DNA from: Anadara kagoshimensis
Lineage: Eukaryota > Mollusca > Bivalvia > Arcoida > Arcidae
Assembly: GCA_021292105.1 (NCBI GenBank)
Contig: CM037874.1
Location: forward strand, 29,378,300 to 29,442,299
DNA: 64,000 nucleotides
Direction of reading: 5' to 3'
The notes beneath the pieces are model-generated. The model was not told the DNA's origin. It ran no database searches and saw only the letters and a program-made list of their open reading frames with translations. The position numbers and the translations under genes are program-made. This document shows, piece by piece, positions 11,034 to 26,000 of this stretch; the first letter of the stretch is position 1, and each line of letters begins with the position of its first letter.

Positions 11034-14000
11034 CTGAAATGTAGAAAAGATTATTAGTAATAAATACATAATTCATTTAAGAAATGACATTCTTTTTTCG
11101 TTATTGATGCAAGTATGAATAACAATGGCCAGTCCAAAGTGCATGACAGTGAAGCCGTTCATGTATAATTTGGACTGAAAAAAAGTCATTTCTTATATCT
11201 ACAATATCTAATTTAAAAAAATTGCAAGATACATAATGCTTTGTGTGTATTTTAAAACATTTAATTTTTATTCTGCCTTGACACCTACCATCAAGAAAAA
11301 TGGCAGCTTTCACATGGATAAACCATAACAAAAAATAGTTTTTCCAACCATAAGTTTTATTTTGATTACTTTGACAAAATCATAATTTCATGTTAAAATC
11401 AAAAGAATTCTTTACATTGGCATGTGATGATTAATCACAAAATTCCTCTGGCAATACCTTTATCATAGACATTTTCTAGTATGGGTTTCCAACTTTCCAG
11501 TCAAATTTCCGGATGATTAGGTGACTGGAAATTCAGTCTAAGGTGAGAGGCACTATCAATGCACTAGACTACTTGGCCACCGAGAGTCCAATATCCAGAT
11601 ATGCAATCTTGCAATATTCAAATACATGTAGGCCTGCAGAGGCAGTAGGAGCTTTTAAATGTAGAGTGCTTAGTAAGAAAATAGTTAATACATATTCTGA
11701 AGTCTTAGTTTGACTGGGGTTTGAACCTTACTTCTTACATACAGTTGCACTAGAGAATGCATAATAATTAAAATATTTTTATAAACTCAATACTGTAGGT
11801 CTCTAAGTCTCATAATGTGACCATCACAAATTTTCGATTTCCAGACAAGTAATTTGTGAGTAGAAGCTGCATAAAATGACATCAACAATTGAGTTCGCCA
11901 GTGTACCACATGATACCTATGACATTTCTGTGGAAAAATTATTTCCATTGGAAATGGAATCTCTCCAGTTCATGTTTTTCCATAAAAATGATGTTATTCC
12001 GGGAAATATCAATGTAAACGTTTTCCAACACATTCCGTACAAACATTAAGGGGTATTGATCAAGTGGTACACTGGCCAACTCAATTATCATACTAAGGTG
12101 TACCTGCATTAACTCCATCACAAAATTTTATTCTCTAGCACAAAATCAAAGACTTAAGATAACACTGAAAGACTTTAGTGACAAATAAAATTAACAGTGC
12201 TATATGAATCTTATTTCATACAAGAAAATATGACTTACAGATGGTACATTTGTTCCAGGTTTATGATGAAGTTTCTTTTTCTGGATATCTAAATAATTCT
12301 TAAATGGAGTCTGTAATGATTTACCAAAGGCAGGAATATAACTACAAATTAAAAAACAAGCCCAGTTATAATGATGTAATATACTATAAACCCTCATTCA
12401 CTGCCACCATTTGCTTAGTCAAACTTTGGCATTATAAAGTTGTTTGGCGATAAATAGAAAGACTTATAAGAAGCAAGGTGTCGAATTTATTGAGGGGCAT
12501 TATAACAAGGTTTTACTGTATCTGTACACTGTATAATGTAGGAGCTGTTAGAAGATTATTATAAGTGACAACTAGGAAAAGCCACCAGAGCAAGTTTATG
12601 TTTTTTTCCACATCCATCGATGCAGACCGGCACTCATTTTTCCCAAGAGCAACTATTTACTGGAACCAGTTGCCAAATAGGGTTGTAGCCACACCAGATC
12701 TAGACAGTTTCAAGACTGCAGCCACTGGAGCACCATAAACAACCAGTAACTGTGCACAGTGTATATACTTGTTTGTTCATTTGTTTTTACTGCACACTGT
12801 ACACATGTACATAGTTTTCCCCTTGATGTGATTTCTGCCTGCAGATATGTTGAAGTTGAAGTCCCTACAGGAGTTTTCCTTCTATAAAACCCTTAACCAA
12901 AAACTTTATCACTAGATACTAAGCTGGCTAATGTCTGCACCAAGGGGTGTAATTCACATATTGCCAGCCATGCCTTTTATGTTCCAAGACTGACCGCCAT
13001 TGTGGTACCAAGGCAGCATCACGGCAACTAATGATGTATTAGTGTCAGTGACATCATTAAATGGCACAATTCAGACTGAGTTTTCATTCTTTTGTGTATA
13101 ATTCAAGCATGCAGGCCTTTGTTGGAACATTGTGGGCGGGGCGATTCATCAATTCATTAGAAATAACTTTGGTATTTATTTCAGTTACATCAAGGAATAA
13201 AAGAAAGTTGCTGTGTACATTATTGCATAATCTGTGTAATCACAGCAGTCTTAACTGAAGTAATAAGCTCATTATTAATACTGTATCTATATATACATGT
13301 ATATATATATCTCACACTTACCCTATCAAATTTACAACCTGTTGTACATGTTGTTCACTAAACATGAAGATTACAAATAATTGCTGTAAATAGACGAGAA
13401 CATTTTATATCAACAATTTTTGAAAAATACATTTTTGTATATTAAAACCATCAAATAAAATCTTTGATATAGTTGATATAGTCACCATAAGACTTAACTG
13501 AATCTTAACTTAATTGCAACTTTCACATTTTGAAACAGCATCCATAATGACAATAGTACTACATAAAGAACAAAAGGGCCTGTACAACTCATCTGGGACA
13601 TCCTCTACATGTACTTTACATAGTCATTTGTTTTTAATTTTTAATTTTTTTTCCCAATATTATTTTTATTTTTTTTCCACATTTTATAGGCATGTTGACC
13701 CATCTTAATTCACAAATTTCAACAAAATTGGTTTTGCTTTTTACAGTAATGACTCCCATCTTGGATAAAACACAGACCTGCTGGACACAATCGAAGGATC
13801 TTCAATACCAAATTTGGTTTGATTTACCCAATACTTTCAGAGAAGAATACACCTTCTTTGTACATTGCATAAATATTGTGCTAACAGTTACCATTGCTTA
13901 GGCAGACTAAAAAATATTTCTTGTGAAAATTAAAATACAGTAAATATTTCTCTGTGTAAATTATATGTTCTTACTTGTATATGCATCTTAATAATAGCTT

Positions 14001-17000
14001 TTCCGATAAGTGTTGCTCCGAAGAATGTCCAGAATGGTATAAGAAAATGACCACATGTAATACCAGCTAAATCAAACAATGGATTGGGTATCTGTAAAAA
14101 TATAACATACAATATGTTTATCAGTAACCACAGTATGCATCATTAGGATGTGCTCCATTTCAAAATTAATATAGTCAATTAAACCTGTCTTTAAAGGCCA
14201 TCAAAGGAAACTGTTAATAGTGGCCTATATGGTCAGGTGGCCTTTATATACAGGTTCAAATAATATGATAAAAGAACAATTGGAATTCAATTCTACTGGC
14301 CTTTATCAACAGGTGACCCTTATATAGAGATGGTCTTTATAAGCAGGTGGCCCTTATATAGAGGTGGTCTTTATAAGCAGGTGTCCCTTATATAGGGGTG
14401 GACTTTAAGGCAGATCAGACTGTATATGGTTATTTGAACCATCAACTTAAGGAGTTAAATGTATTAACTCTGAATAGCTTCTTACTTGATATTAAAATAA
14501 AGCCAGGAAGAAGTGATGTGGAGTAGTCAAAAGTATTTTATTTATATTGTGGTAGTCAGTTCACTACAGACCTTTGGCAAGTGAACTGACAAACTGACAC
14601 AAAACCAGGGAGGGGATGCAATTCTTGATCTTGCAGAAATTTTAATTTTTCATATTTAATCAAAACTAAAATATTGTAGAACAGAGTAACTTGTCTGCAC
14701 AAACAGTCCATCAAAAACCGTAGACAGTGAATGCTTACACTTGGGATATAACATAGGTGTAACTTCTTTGACACCTTGTTCATGTGAATGAGCATTGTGA
14801 AATACACTCAAATCTATTACAAAGATTGACTATTTTATTCACTAACTTGAAAAAATATAACAAATGTATGGTATTAATCAAATACTTACAGAGGCACATG
14901 CTAAAATTCCTAGAAATCCTACTTTTTGCACTAGATTATGAACACCTAATTTGGCCTTTTCCATAAAACCCTAAAAATAGACAAAACATACATTTATTTC
15001 TCCGCTTTAAAATCATATCATAAATATCACTTTCTAAGCATCTTATAATTCAATTCTCATTTCTTAAAAGCATTTTGATTGGTCAGATTTTTCTGTAACA
15101 TTTGCATGAATGTATTGGCTCTCAGTGGCGTCATCTCATTATGGATGACGTACAGAGGCATTCAAATTCCTACACCATAGCGTTGCTATTTTTTACTTGC
15201 TACAGATACATTGTTGTTTAAATTGTTGATTTTTGTAGAAAGATTTCTTATAATTGAATTATAGAAAAGAATTTAATTTTTCCTTTTGTTATGGAAGTAT
15301 GAAAGAATTGGACATTGCATACATAAAATAATTCGCTATGCAACTCATTCAATGTGCAAAATATCCAATTCTTTCATACTTAAAAAACAAAAGGAAAAAT
15401 TAATTTCATTCCTATAATAACACTCTGAACAGGCATCTAGGTAAGGTTACCCACTTTAACACAAACAATACAAACAGAAGAAATAGAATTATATTACCGG
15501 TATGTTTAAGACATGATCAACATCTACCATTGGTAAACCCATGGTTTCACTACCTTGTGATATATTCTTCAGCATGTAAACTGTGGCCTGTGTTTTATTC
15601 AACAATATTTTATTACTGACATGAAGACTGAATTTGAAAAACTGAGAGAAATGACTTATGATTGATAAATACATACATATCATATACACAGTGTGTATGT
15701 GCAACCCTCCGTATCATGTCGAGTCCTTTTTAAGTAGCTGTATCACTACAAGTCGCCCTTGCGCAATGAGTAGTAATATGGTTACTTAAAAAAGGACGAA
15801 ACCTGATACAAAGGGTTATACATACACACTGTGTATATGATATTTTTATCTAACATTTTCAATTAGATCATTTCAAATAAAAAAAACAACACTTTATGTG
15901 AAACAAGAGGCCCATGGGCCTTATACGCTCACCTGATAACTAATGTCTAGCTGATAGATTTAAAGTAAATGTAAATACTAAACCCCAATGACTTTTTCTT
16001 TACATCAAAATGATCATTGTATCAATACCTACAACATTCTAATATACATGCCTATACAAAAAGTTTATAGTTTTCAAGATAATTAACCATTTCTGTATTT
16101 TTCCGCATCTGTGACCTTGACCTTTGAACCTATGACCTTTTTCTATACATCAAAATGATCGTTGCATCAATACCTACAACATTCTAATATAAATGCCTAT
16201 ACAAAAAGTTTATAGTTTTCGAGATAATTAACCATTTCTGTATTGTTTCGCATCTGTGACCTTGACCTTTGAACCCATGACCTTTTTCTATACATCAAAA
16301 TGATTGTTGTATCAATACCTACAACATTCTAATATACATGCCTATACAAAAAGTTTATAGTTTTCGAGATAATTAACCATTTCTGTATTGTTTCACATCT
16401 GTGACCTTGACCTTTGAACCCATGACCTTTTTCTATACATCAAAATGATTGTTGTATCAATACCTACAACATTCTAATATACATGCCTATACAAGAAGTT
16501 TATAGTTTTCGAGATAATTAAACATTTCTGTATTGTTTCGCATCTGTGACCTTCACCTTTGAACCCATGACCTTTTTCTATACATCAAAATGATTGTTGT
16601 ATCAATACCTACAACATTCTAATATACATGCCTATACAGAAAGTTTATAGTTTTCGAGATAATTAACCATTTCGGTATTGTTTCGCATCTGTGACCTTCA
16701 CCTTTGAACCCATGACCTTTTTCTATACATCAAAATGATCGTTGTATCAATATCTACAACATTCTAATATAAATGCCTATACAAAAAGTTTATAGTTTTC
16801 GAGATAATTAACCATTTCTGTATTGTTTCGCATCTGTGACCTTGACCTTTGAACCCATGACCTTTTTCTATACATCAAAATGATTGTTGTTTCAATACCT
16901 ACAACATTCTAATATACATGCCTATACAAAAAGTTTATAGTTTTCGAGATAATAATTATAATCAGAGGTAAAAAAAATTAGGTCACACCCTTCACAATTG

Positions 17001-20000
17001 ACCTTGACCTCATTTTGAAGATACTAACAAGAAGATGTCAAAACTGAAAACCCCATGTCATTATCTGGTCAAGTAGTCAAGTTATAACAATTTGAAGCTA
17101 TTTTACGATTTTTTTAAAATTAAACGCAAAAACGCGTAACCCATTTTTCGACCGAATTTCACGAAATGAACAAACTACAGGCTTAAGACCCTAGAGAAGC
17201 CAAATATCACATCAGATTTTTTCTCCAATCAATACTTTCGGAGAAGAAGATTTTTTAAGATTTTTGCACCCCTAGGTCACCTTGACCTAGTTATGTTAGC
17301 CATGGCAACGCCACGAACAAATCTGAATTGCACCGACCCAGACATGCTTCTGACCAAGTCTCGTTGAAATCTGCCAAGTACTTTCAGAGGAGAAGTCGAA
17401 AATGTGTGTTAACGACGCACGCACACACGCACGCACGCACGCACATACACACGCTGCACCATACCATAAGCTCACATGACCTTTGGTCAGGTGAGCTAAA
17501 AATTATATATTACCACAGAAAACCACTGAACTATGTTCTGTAGTAATGACGTCATTATTTACATTTGACAAATTGAAGATTCCCCAATGACGTCACAATG
17601 TGAAATCCGACTAAAAGTGCATGTGTACTTTACCGCCAATGTTGTATCACCACAGTGTGGTGATACAAGATTCTGTATCATACGTGTTTGATAAAACTTG
17701 TATTTCATCAAATAAGATAGAAAAACTAGTCTAATGTTAGATAAAATAACATACCATGTCTTCTGGGTGTGTTTGTTTTTCTTGAAGTAATTCTTCTATT
17801 TCTTCAAATTCATCATCATCCAGATCAGCCCCTGATAATCTGGCTGCCCTTGCCATAAAATATGGGGGCAGTTCACCCAGTGCTGTACCTGCTCCCTGTA
17901 ATGAAGCAGAAAATATATATGGTCCTAAATACAATCAGAAGTACTGTAAAACCTTAATTCATTAGTTTACCATTTGCTCAGTCACATTTTGGCATTATAG
18001 AGGGTTTTGGCGACAAATGGGAGAGGCTTATAAAAGAAAAACTTTGTGGTGATAAGTGGCAATATTATTGCGAGGCCTTGTAAAGAGGTTTTATTGTATA
18101 TTCTAGTTACCAAAAACAGTAAAAGTACTCAACAAGAAAGTCATACAAAGAAATTTTTGGAAGTTCATCTATAAGGCTGATATCTTCCTGTTACTGAAAC
18201 AATCTTCAGACTGATTTATACACAATACTGTTTTGAAACCAACCGATTTGCATTGCAGTGGAGTCAAAATCTGACAATCCTATGCTCAAAGTTTCTAAGA
18301 ACACAAAAAGTTTCAAGTTCTTCTACATGTTTATTTGAAAAGAACATTTTGTTGATTTATCATTAGTCATTTGAGTGGAGTGGAGTAATTACGATTAATG
18401 CCGCACTATTTCACTGATATTGAGGTTGTCAGTTTACAGATGGTGAAATGGTGAAAGAAACCAGAATACCCACAGAAAACCAGACATTTGGAAAATAAAC
18501 CAACAAATTTATTTGTCATACTAGGATCTGTCCAAGTGGTGAGAGGCACTGTGATTCTTACACTTTAGGCCACTGGATCCCTTTTAAAATATGAGGATTT
18601 CTGTATGTGTATGTTATAAACTAATATGTACAAAATGTACTTACCCACATAACAGCTTCTAGTCTGACTTTACTCATTATGGTCCATATAGACACATGTC
18701 CATTCTTAACTTCTTCTGGACAAACAATTCTACAAATAAATAATTTGTTTAAATGAAGTTCAGTAGTAGTAAATAAAATACTTTTATCTTTAAACTATTT
18801 TTCATCAGATACAATGTAATTGTAAACAAAAACTTAAACAAATTTTATATAGGAAAATTAACAGAAATTTACTTTCAAAATAGAAGTTTGTCCCTTTACA
18901 ACACCCTAACCACCTGAAATATTGTTGAATAGATTCATTTATTGAATGAGGTTTTACATCCTAGCCAAGAATATTTTACTCTAGACATTACCAGCTATAG
19001 GAGAAATTGCAGAGATTTTTACCTTCATGGTGTACTCATGGCAATGTGCAGGGATGGTTCTCTAACATGTCATGCCTACTGTACCGTGACTTGGGACACC
19101 AGTTTTTTAAAGTCTTTGCTATTATGATTCTGTGACTTTCATTTCTAAATGCCAAGTGTTTGGTCATTATTAAAGTTTTGGTATTTGTCAGACCAGGCCC
19201 GGTTTAAACTTTAACCACCCACATACAGACCATCTTGGATAGTGTAAATGACATAGGGTCTGAGAAGATCTGCCTTAAATGATTTGTTCCACATTTGATC
19301 CAAGAGAAATGGCTCCCTGAATTCACTGTATTAATTGAGGCATACAAAAATCTAAACTTGCTTTTTAGTGTACAGTATAGACTGATTGATGTATCGGTAC
19401 TTACTCAGTTGGATATGGAGGTTCAGGGAAATCTGTTGACATACACTCATAAGCTGCCAATGTTACTGCTGCTATATGTGGACCCTGATAAAAGAAAACA
19501 TTTTTAAAGTTTTTTGTTTTGCTTTGGTTTTTTTTTATTGTTTCCATGTCTATTCCATACACAATCCAAACTAAATTCAAAGATAGTTAAAAAGCTGCCA
19601 CATAAAACAAGTCTGAATAGAAACATATATACTAGTAAATGTGTGTGATCTTAGTTCTGGATAAAGTACAATGATATATGATTTCTCATGTCTCTGTAAA
19701 TGGATTAGGGTGGAGTGGAGTCATGCTGGTTTATTGTCCAGTCATGATTTTTTCACTTGGTGAAGTGGTGGAAAGTTCTAAAATGGTGGAGAAAACTGGT
19801 GTGTCCAAAGAAAACCACCTGCCTTCATCAAGTGATATGACTAATTTTCTTTCCATCAAGGTCCAAAATAAATTAGAAGTCAAGGGTTTAATGACTAAAG
19901 ACATACATGTATAAATATACCAGAACAGTTATTTCAATTAACATACAGCAATGTTATCTGTTGCATGTCTGTTTTATATGTAAAGACTCTTAAGATTATT

Positions 20001-23000
20001 CAACTATTAAATAGCATTAGTCAAGCTGGCTCGTACAATGAAAGTCGGTGACATATAAATTTTAGCAGCAATTGTCCGAATTGAATTTTTGCAAATTTGG
20101 CAAGAGTTGGTGCTAAAACAAAATGGTCACTGAATATACAAAGAAATACATGTATTGTCAAAATGAGCAAATTACAGAACATATATAATCTACATACTTA
20201 CCAAATATAAAAGAAAAGTATGAAGACCAGTACCCAGTCCTACAGATGATAATATACCTAAACCAACCCAGTATGCACACCATAAAAATGTCTTCTCTAT
20301 TGCACTAACATACTGAAATGATAAAAATAGTTGGTTGGTTGGTTGAATGTTGCTAAACGTCTCATCAGCAATTTTTCAGCTATTCGCAACGAGAACTATT
20401 TTATTAATCTCTATGGATTAATCTATGAACAATTTTGTGTATGCATGTTAAGTGCAAGTGTATTGTATGGTCTGCCTTGTACTAGCGCGCACTCAGGGCG
20501 ACTATAACATGCTAGCTCACAGGGTCAGTATGCTGCAGACAAGCGTACCACTTCCCCAGTCCATTATACTGATACCAGGTGAACCAGTAAAGGCCAACGG
20601 CAAGGAAAATTCACTTTCCCACGTGTGGTCTGAGCGGGACTCAAACTCACAGTGGCAAGAGACCCTAAATTTGAAGACTGACATCTTATCCATTAGGCCA
20701 CCGCGACCTCGATAAAAACACCTCAAATTAAAGTAATCACAACAAATGTTTCACAAACAAACAGTGGAATAAGGTTGCTTCTTGTCAAGATATAAGAGTG
20801 TTTAATGCCCTGACAAGACATACCGAGGTGGTCAATTCTGGATCTTTCACTAGGATATTCCCTAGTAAGATTCAATCATGTCAAGACATAAGACTGTTTA
20901 ATGCCCAGACATACCGAGGTGGTCAATTTTGGATCTTTCACTAGGATATTCCCTAGTAAGATTCAATCCTGTCAAGACATAAGACTGTTTAATGCCCAGA
21001 CATACCGAGGTGGTCAATTCTGGATCTTTCACTAGGATATTCCCTAGTAAGATTCAATCCTGTCAAGACATAAGACTGTTTAATGCCCAGACATACTTAG
21101 GTGATCAATTCTGGATCTTTCACTAGGATATTCCCTAGTAAGATTCAACCCTGTCAAGACATAAGACTGTTTAATGCCCAGACATACTGAGGTGATCAAT
21201 TCTGGATCTTTCACTAGGATATTCCCTAGTAAGATTAAATCCTAGGTGTTTAGTGGCAGTGATTTAAGGCTTTAATAAATTGGAAACTTTACTACAACAG
21301 TAACTTTAAATTTAATACAGCTATACATGTATATTTAGTTCCATAATTTCAGTGTCAGAAATAGGGCTGAAATTCTAACCAGAAATTCTGAAACCAGTCA
21401 GAATCTCTAATTCTCAAATTTCAGTATTTCTTTTCTATAAAAATCCAATATAAAAAGAGTGTTGCATACATTTAAAATTTTGCATCATATGACGGAGGGG
21501 ATAGTCTTCTTATGAAGAGTCTTTTACATGGGGATCTGTAAAGTGAGCAAAAATGTTTAAAAGAATATACCAAGAAAGAATAAATCAATCTTTTGTTGAT
21601 ATTACATACCTTTTGATGTGATCCCTGAATGTTATAAACTAAATATAATACAACAAGTGTAATTAATCCTAACAATACAGTTTTCTTTCTTGTCCACAAC
21701 CTGAAAAACAAAATGCACAAAAAGTGACAATGATTGACTACCGGTAATGAATAAACTAAGGTTCATGGAAAACTGAAAGTATTCAGTAGATAAAAAAGTC
21801 ACAAAGTCACATGTACTTTAATGTTGAAGTTACAATTACATGTCTCAATTCTGCCATCTTCTGCACATGACAGCATCACAAACAATAGAACATATGCAGT
21901 AACTTCATTCATAAAGCCTATGTTTCCATTCCTGGTAGCCAAAATCGCCATTGGCTACTAATTTCTGAGGAATTCTTTCAAAAATAACCTATTTTAGCAA
22001 ATTTGTGGAAAAATACTTTAAAAAGGACTATATTTTCACAAATGTTTGAAATTTGGCTACTAATTATTTCAAATTTGTGGAAACCTAGAAAGCATGCTTA
22101 CTTCCACCAAATTTTATGGTTAAATTCTTTACACATTTATACATGTATATTGACTCTCCAGAAAAGATTAGTTTAAAAAAAAAAAATTACTATAAAGTAA
22201 TATCTATAACTTTTATATCTCACAATGTCAATGGCATAATTTTATAACTGAGTGGGGAAGAGTGATGGAGTTTAATGCCCCACTCAAGAATCATTCACTT
22301 ATAATGAGGCTCTTCAAGAATGCTGACATATATGCCTTTGCCAAGGCTATCAAATTAGCTATCAGTGTTAAACACAGACAAGTTCAATTAAGACAAACAT
22401 AAATGTACCTTTTAGCAAAAGAGGTTAATAAAATACAAGTCTCTAGAAAGCAAAAATGTAGTGTTACAAATGGATGCCGCCATAACAATATCTTTTCTCT
22501 CTCTTCTCTTTCTTTTCGAAGTATTTCAACACTCATTTTTTGTTGTTCGTTTGTTTCTTTAACAGAACCATTTAAATCTTTAGATTTTGAAGATTGTGTT
22601 CGTTTTGTTGCCATGGATACTTGTGTTTGATTCACGCCTACATTCACTTTAAGTTCTTCTTTATCAGCCTCTAACAACCTGTCTATCTAAAAATATGTAG
22701 ATTTATTATAAAAAAAAAACAACAAAAAAACCAACATTTTACAAAAATCAGAACAAAATATGTTGAAGGTAATTTATTTGATATACAATATAGATTTACC
22801 TGGCAATATTTACCTGGTAATCATGATGACAGAACCTTATTGTTTTAAGTAAGGATCAGATTTCAGAAAATATTTTTCAATGATTTATATTTCTTCTTAA
22901 AATCTTCTAATATTTTTTTTAATTTCCAGTAATACATGTAGGTCTTTATATGAAATGTAATTAAAAATTTACTCAATGAAATGTTGAAGTCAATCAAGTT

Positions 23001-26000
23001 AAATCAAACTAAAGCTTGATACTTGTTAGAAATGAAAGTAGTTTTGAATGTACATACATAATTTCTTGGTGCTATAAATACCATCAGAGTGGCCAGTCAT
23101 ACTGATTTTTAAGTATTTGTATATATATATACATTGTATATGGTACTGTGACTGTACCATAAAGAATGGTCTTATTGTAATCAAAATTGTTGAGTTGAGT
23201 TGATTGATGATGTTAAACGTCCCAGTCAAGAATATTTCACTTATATCAAAATTGTAATACGTCCTAGTCAAGAATATTTCACTTATATCAAAATTGTAAT
23301 ATGGTAATCAAACAATTTACAAAATAAAATCCTAATATGGAGTTAAACACCTTATGATCCTTGTTCTCTTAATTAAAATGTGAAAATATGATTTTTGATA
23401 TAAGCATATAAAATAAAACATATCATTCAATTACTGTAGATTACTTTGAATTCATGAGTATCACATTTTGTGAGCTGACCCCTAAGCATCATTTCGTGAA
23501 TATGTAAATTCACAACCACAATTCATGTAAATATTAAAATCTGTGATCGATAAGCAATTAGCTCCCTTTTCTAAGGTGTTTTGTCATGTTATATATAAAT
23601 CCACCAGTCAAAAATGATTGCTGGCATGTTTTGCCATTTGGCTTTTTCATTTTCGCGATTCTAGGGTTATTTGTGTGTTATATGAATCTACAAATATCCG
23701 TTAAAAAATCTCTAGCGATAAAAAGCAATCTACAGTATTTGTTCAGCAAAACCTGCTAGTAATCAACTCTATATATAGACCACCTGTCCACTATACATAC
23801 CAGTAGGTCACATGAGTAGTCTATATATACAGGTTGTACTGTAAATTTAATGATATACTACATCTTACTAACAATAACACGACAATATAAATTTGAGAGA
23901 GAGTGTGACTAGATGAGAGAAAACTAGTTTTACAATACAGACTACTACAGTGCTGAGATCTAATACTTGTACGAAAAACCTTCAAGTGATAACAAACTCG
24001 AGAGTTTAGACCCCCCACCCCCACCCCAATTAAATTTGACCAATCTTTCTCACTCACTAAACAACTAAATGATAACTTATAGTTTTTTTTTCTCTACAAA
24101 GCTTGTTTTTTAATTCTAATCAAACCAAATGGGTAAACTTAAAATTGAACAATTTGGGATAAAACATCTACTTTTTGTTAAAATAAGGATTATATACAAC
24201 ACATCCCACACAAAATAGTCAATGTCATGAGGTCAAATTTAGATTAATTGGCTACAAAAAAAACACAATTTGTAAATAATTAATTTTTTTTTTAATTTTT
24301 GAAATTTTTAATTGTGAATTTGACAGAAAATTGATAGGTATCATCAAGATGTTGTCAATTAAATTTTTTCAGGGATATCGATTGTTGAAACTGAAATTCA
24401 TTCAACTGCATGTAATAATAAATGGTGATAGAGCTGTCATTGATGGGAATTTCAATACCGATATATCAACTGAAAAATGTATCGATAAATTGATGTATTG
24501 AAATATCGGAATTGTGATTAAAATAGTTTATTTTTTATTTGATCTGTTATAAACAGATAATTTTCCACCAATATTTTGCATGTCTGATGTCAACTTAAAT
24601 GTTTCTAATATTATATGCACTCTGTTTTGCATGTCAATTTGTCATCAAAATAAAAATGACGGGTTCTAAAAATAATATATTTTATAATGCATTTACAACC
24701 AGTTTAATCTATGTATCATTGACTACTCCTCCTTTAGCCATGAACTGGTGGCCATTTTTGTTGATATCAATACTCAAAGAATGTATCGATATATCGTATC
24801 AATAGCTTTTATCGATATAATATCAATCTATCAATGACAGTCCTAAATGGTAACATTACTAGAAAAACTGCAAGAGAAGTCAATATATCATATTATACAT
24901 GCATATGGCAGTATTATGCCTTATTGTTGGAATGTTGCATTTTACATCATATTTATCTGACTTTTTCTTTAGACTAACAGCTTGAGGTGTTTGTATTTTA
25001 CTGTAAATATGTTTATTATTATCTGTGTTACATCTTTAGACAATACATTTATATATCAATACATCACATCTGGCATTGACATTAAAAGTGTGTACCGGTA
25101 TATATACAAAATATATATATACATGTATACAAAAAGTCAATAAGTCAATGTGAAAATACAACAAATATTATGACATTTATGTGTCAGTGTTTCCTTCATG
25201 TGTGAGCTATATATGTATGATATTCTAGTGAGTACATGCACATTTACATGTGCACTTTACAAAAACTATTATCTTCATTAAATGGTGTATGGAGATGTTT
25301 TCATTATATTAATTGTGCATCAACATATACTAGTACATCAAAAGAATTAACACTTATAGTGTACATGCACATTTACATGTGTACTTTGTAAATGTGCACT
25401 TTACAAAAACTATTATCTTCATTAAATGGTGTATGGAGATGTTTTCATGATAAAAATTGTGCATCAATATATACTAGTACATTGAAAGAAGTAATGGTCT
25501 TAACTTGTCTATTGATATAAAATCTTGATGATGCCAATGTAATAATAAATCAATGAAATTTGCAGTTTAGGCTAGTCTGTAAGCCATAAATGGTGTAATG
25601 GAGTTTTATGCCCCAGTCAAGATTCTTTCACTTATCTCGAGGTGGTCAGTTCAAGAATGGTGGAGGTAACCAGAATGCCCCAGAAAAACTGTCAACCTTC
25701 AGCAAGTGAACTGACAAACAGAAACTTTTCTCACACTTGGATCTGTCCTGAGTGGGATTTGAACCAAGGCAATGAGATGCATTGTGATCTGTGTGTGCTT
25801 TAGAGACATCTGTACCGATACATGTACCGGTACTTAGTTCTAAGGCTGGTTACCGGTAATCAATTCAAAATGGTTTTAAACAAATTCAACAACATTATAT
25901 ACAAATTAATACACTATAAAAAGAAAAACTCTTAACTAACAAATTTAATTTGTCAAACTAACAAAATTTACTGAAATTAAATTTCAAAAAATTGACTTAT

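Noticed and set aside
20452-20726. Two overlapping frames on both strands
   Set aside because: They lie in a tRNA-headed SINE. High GC there keeps frames open.
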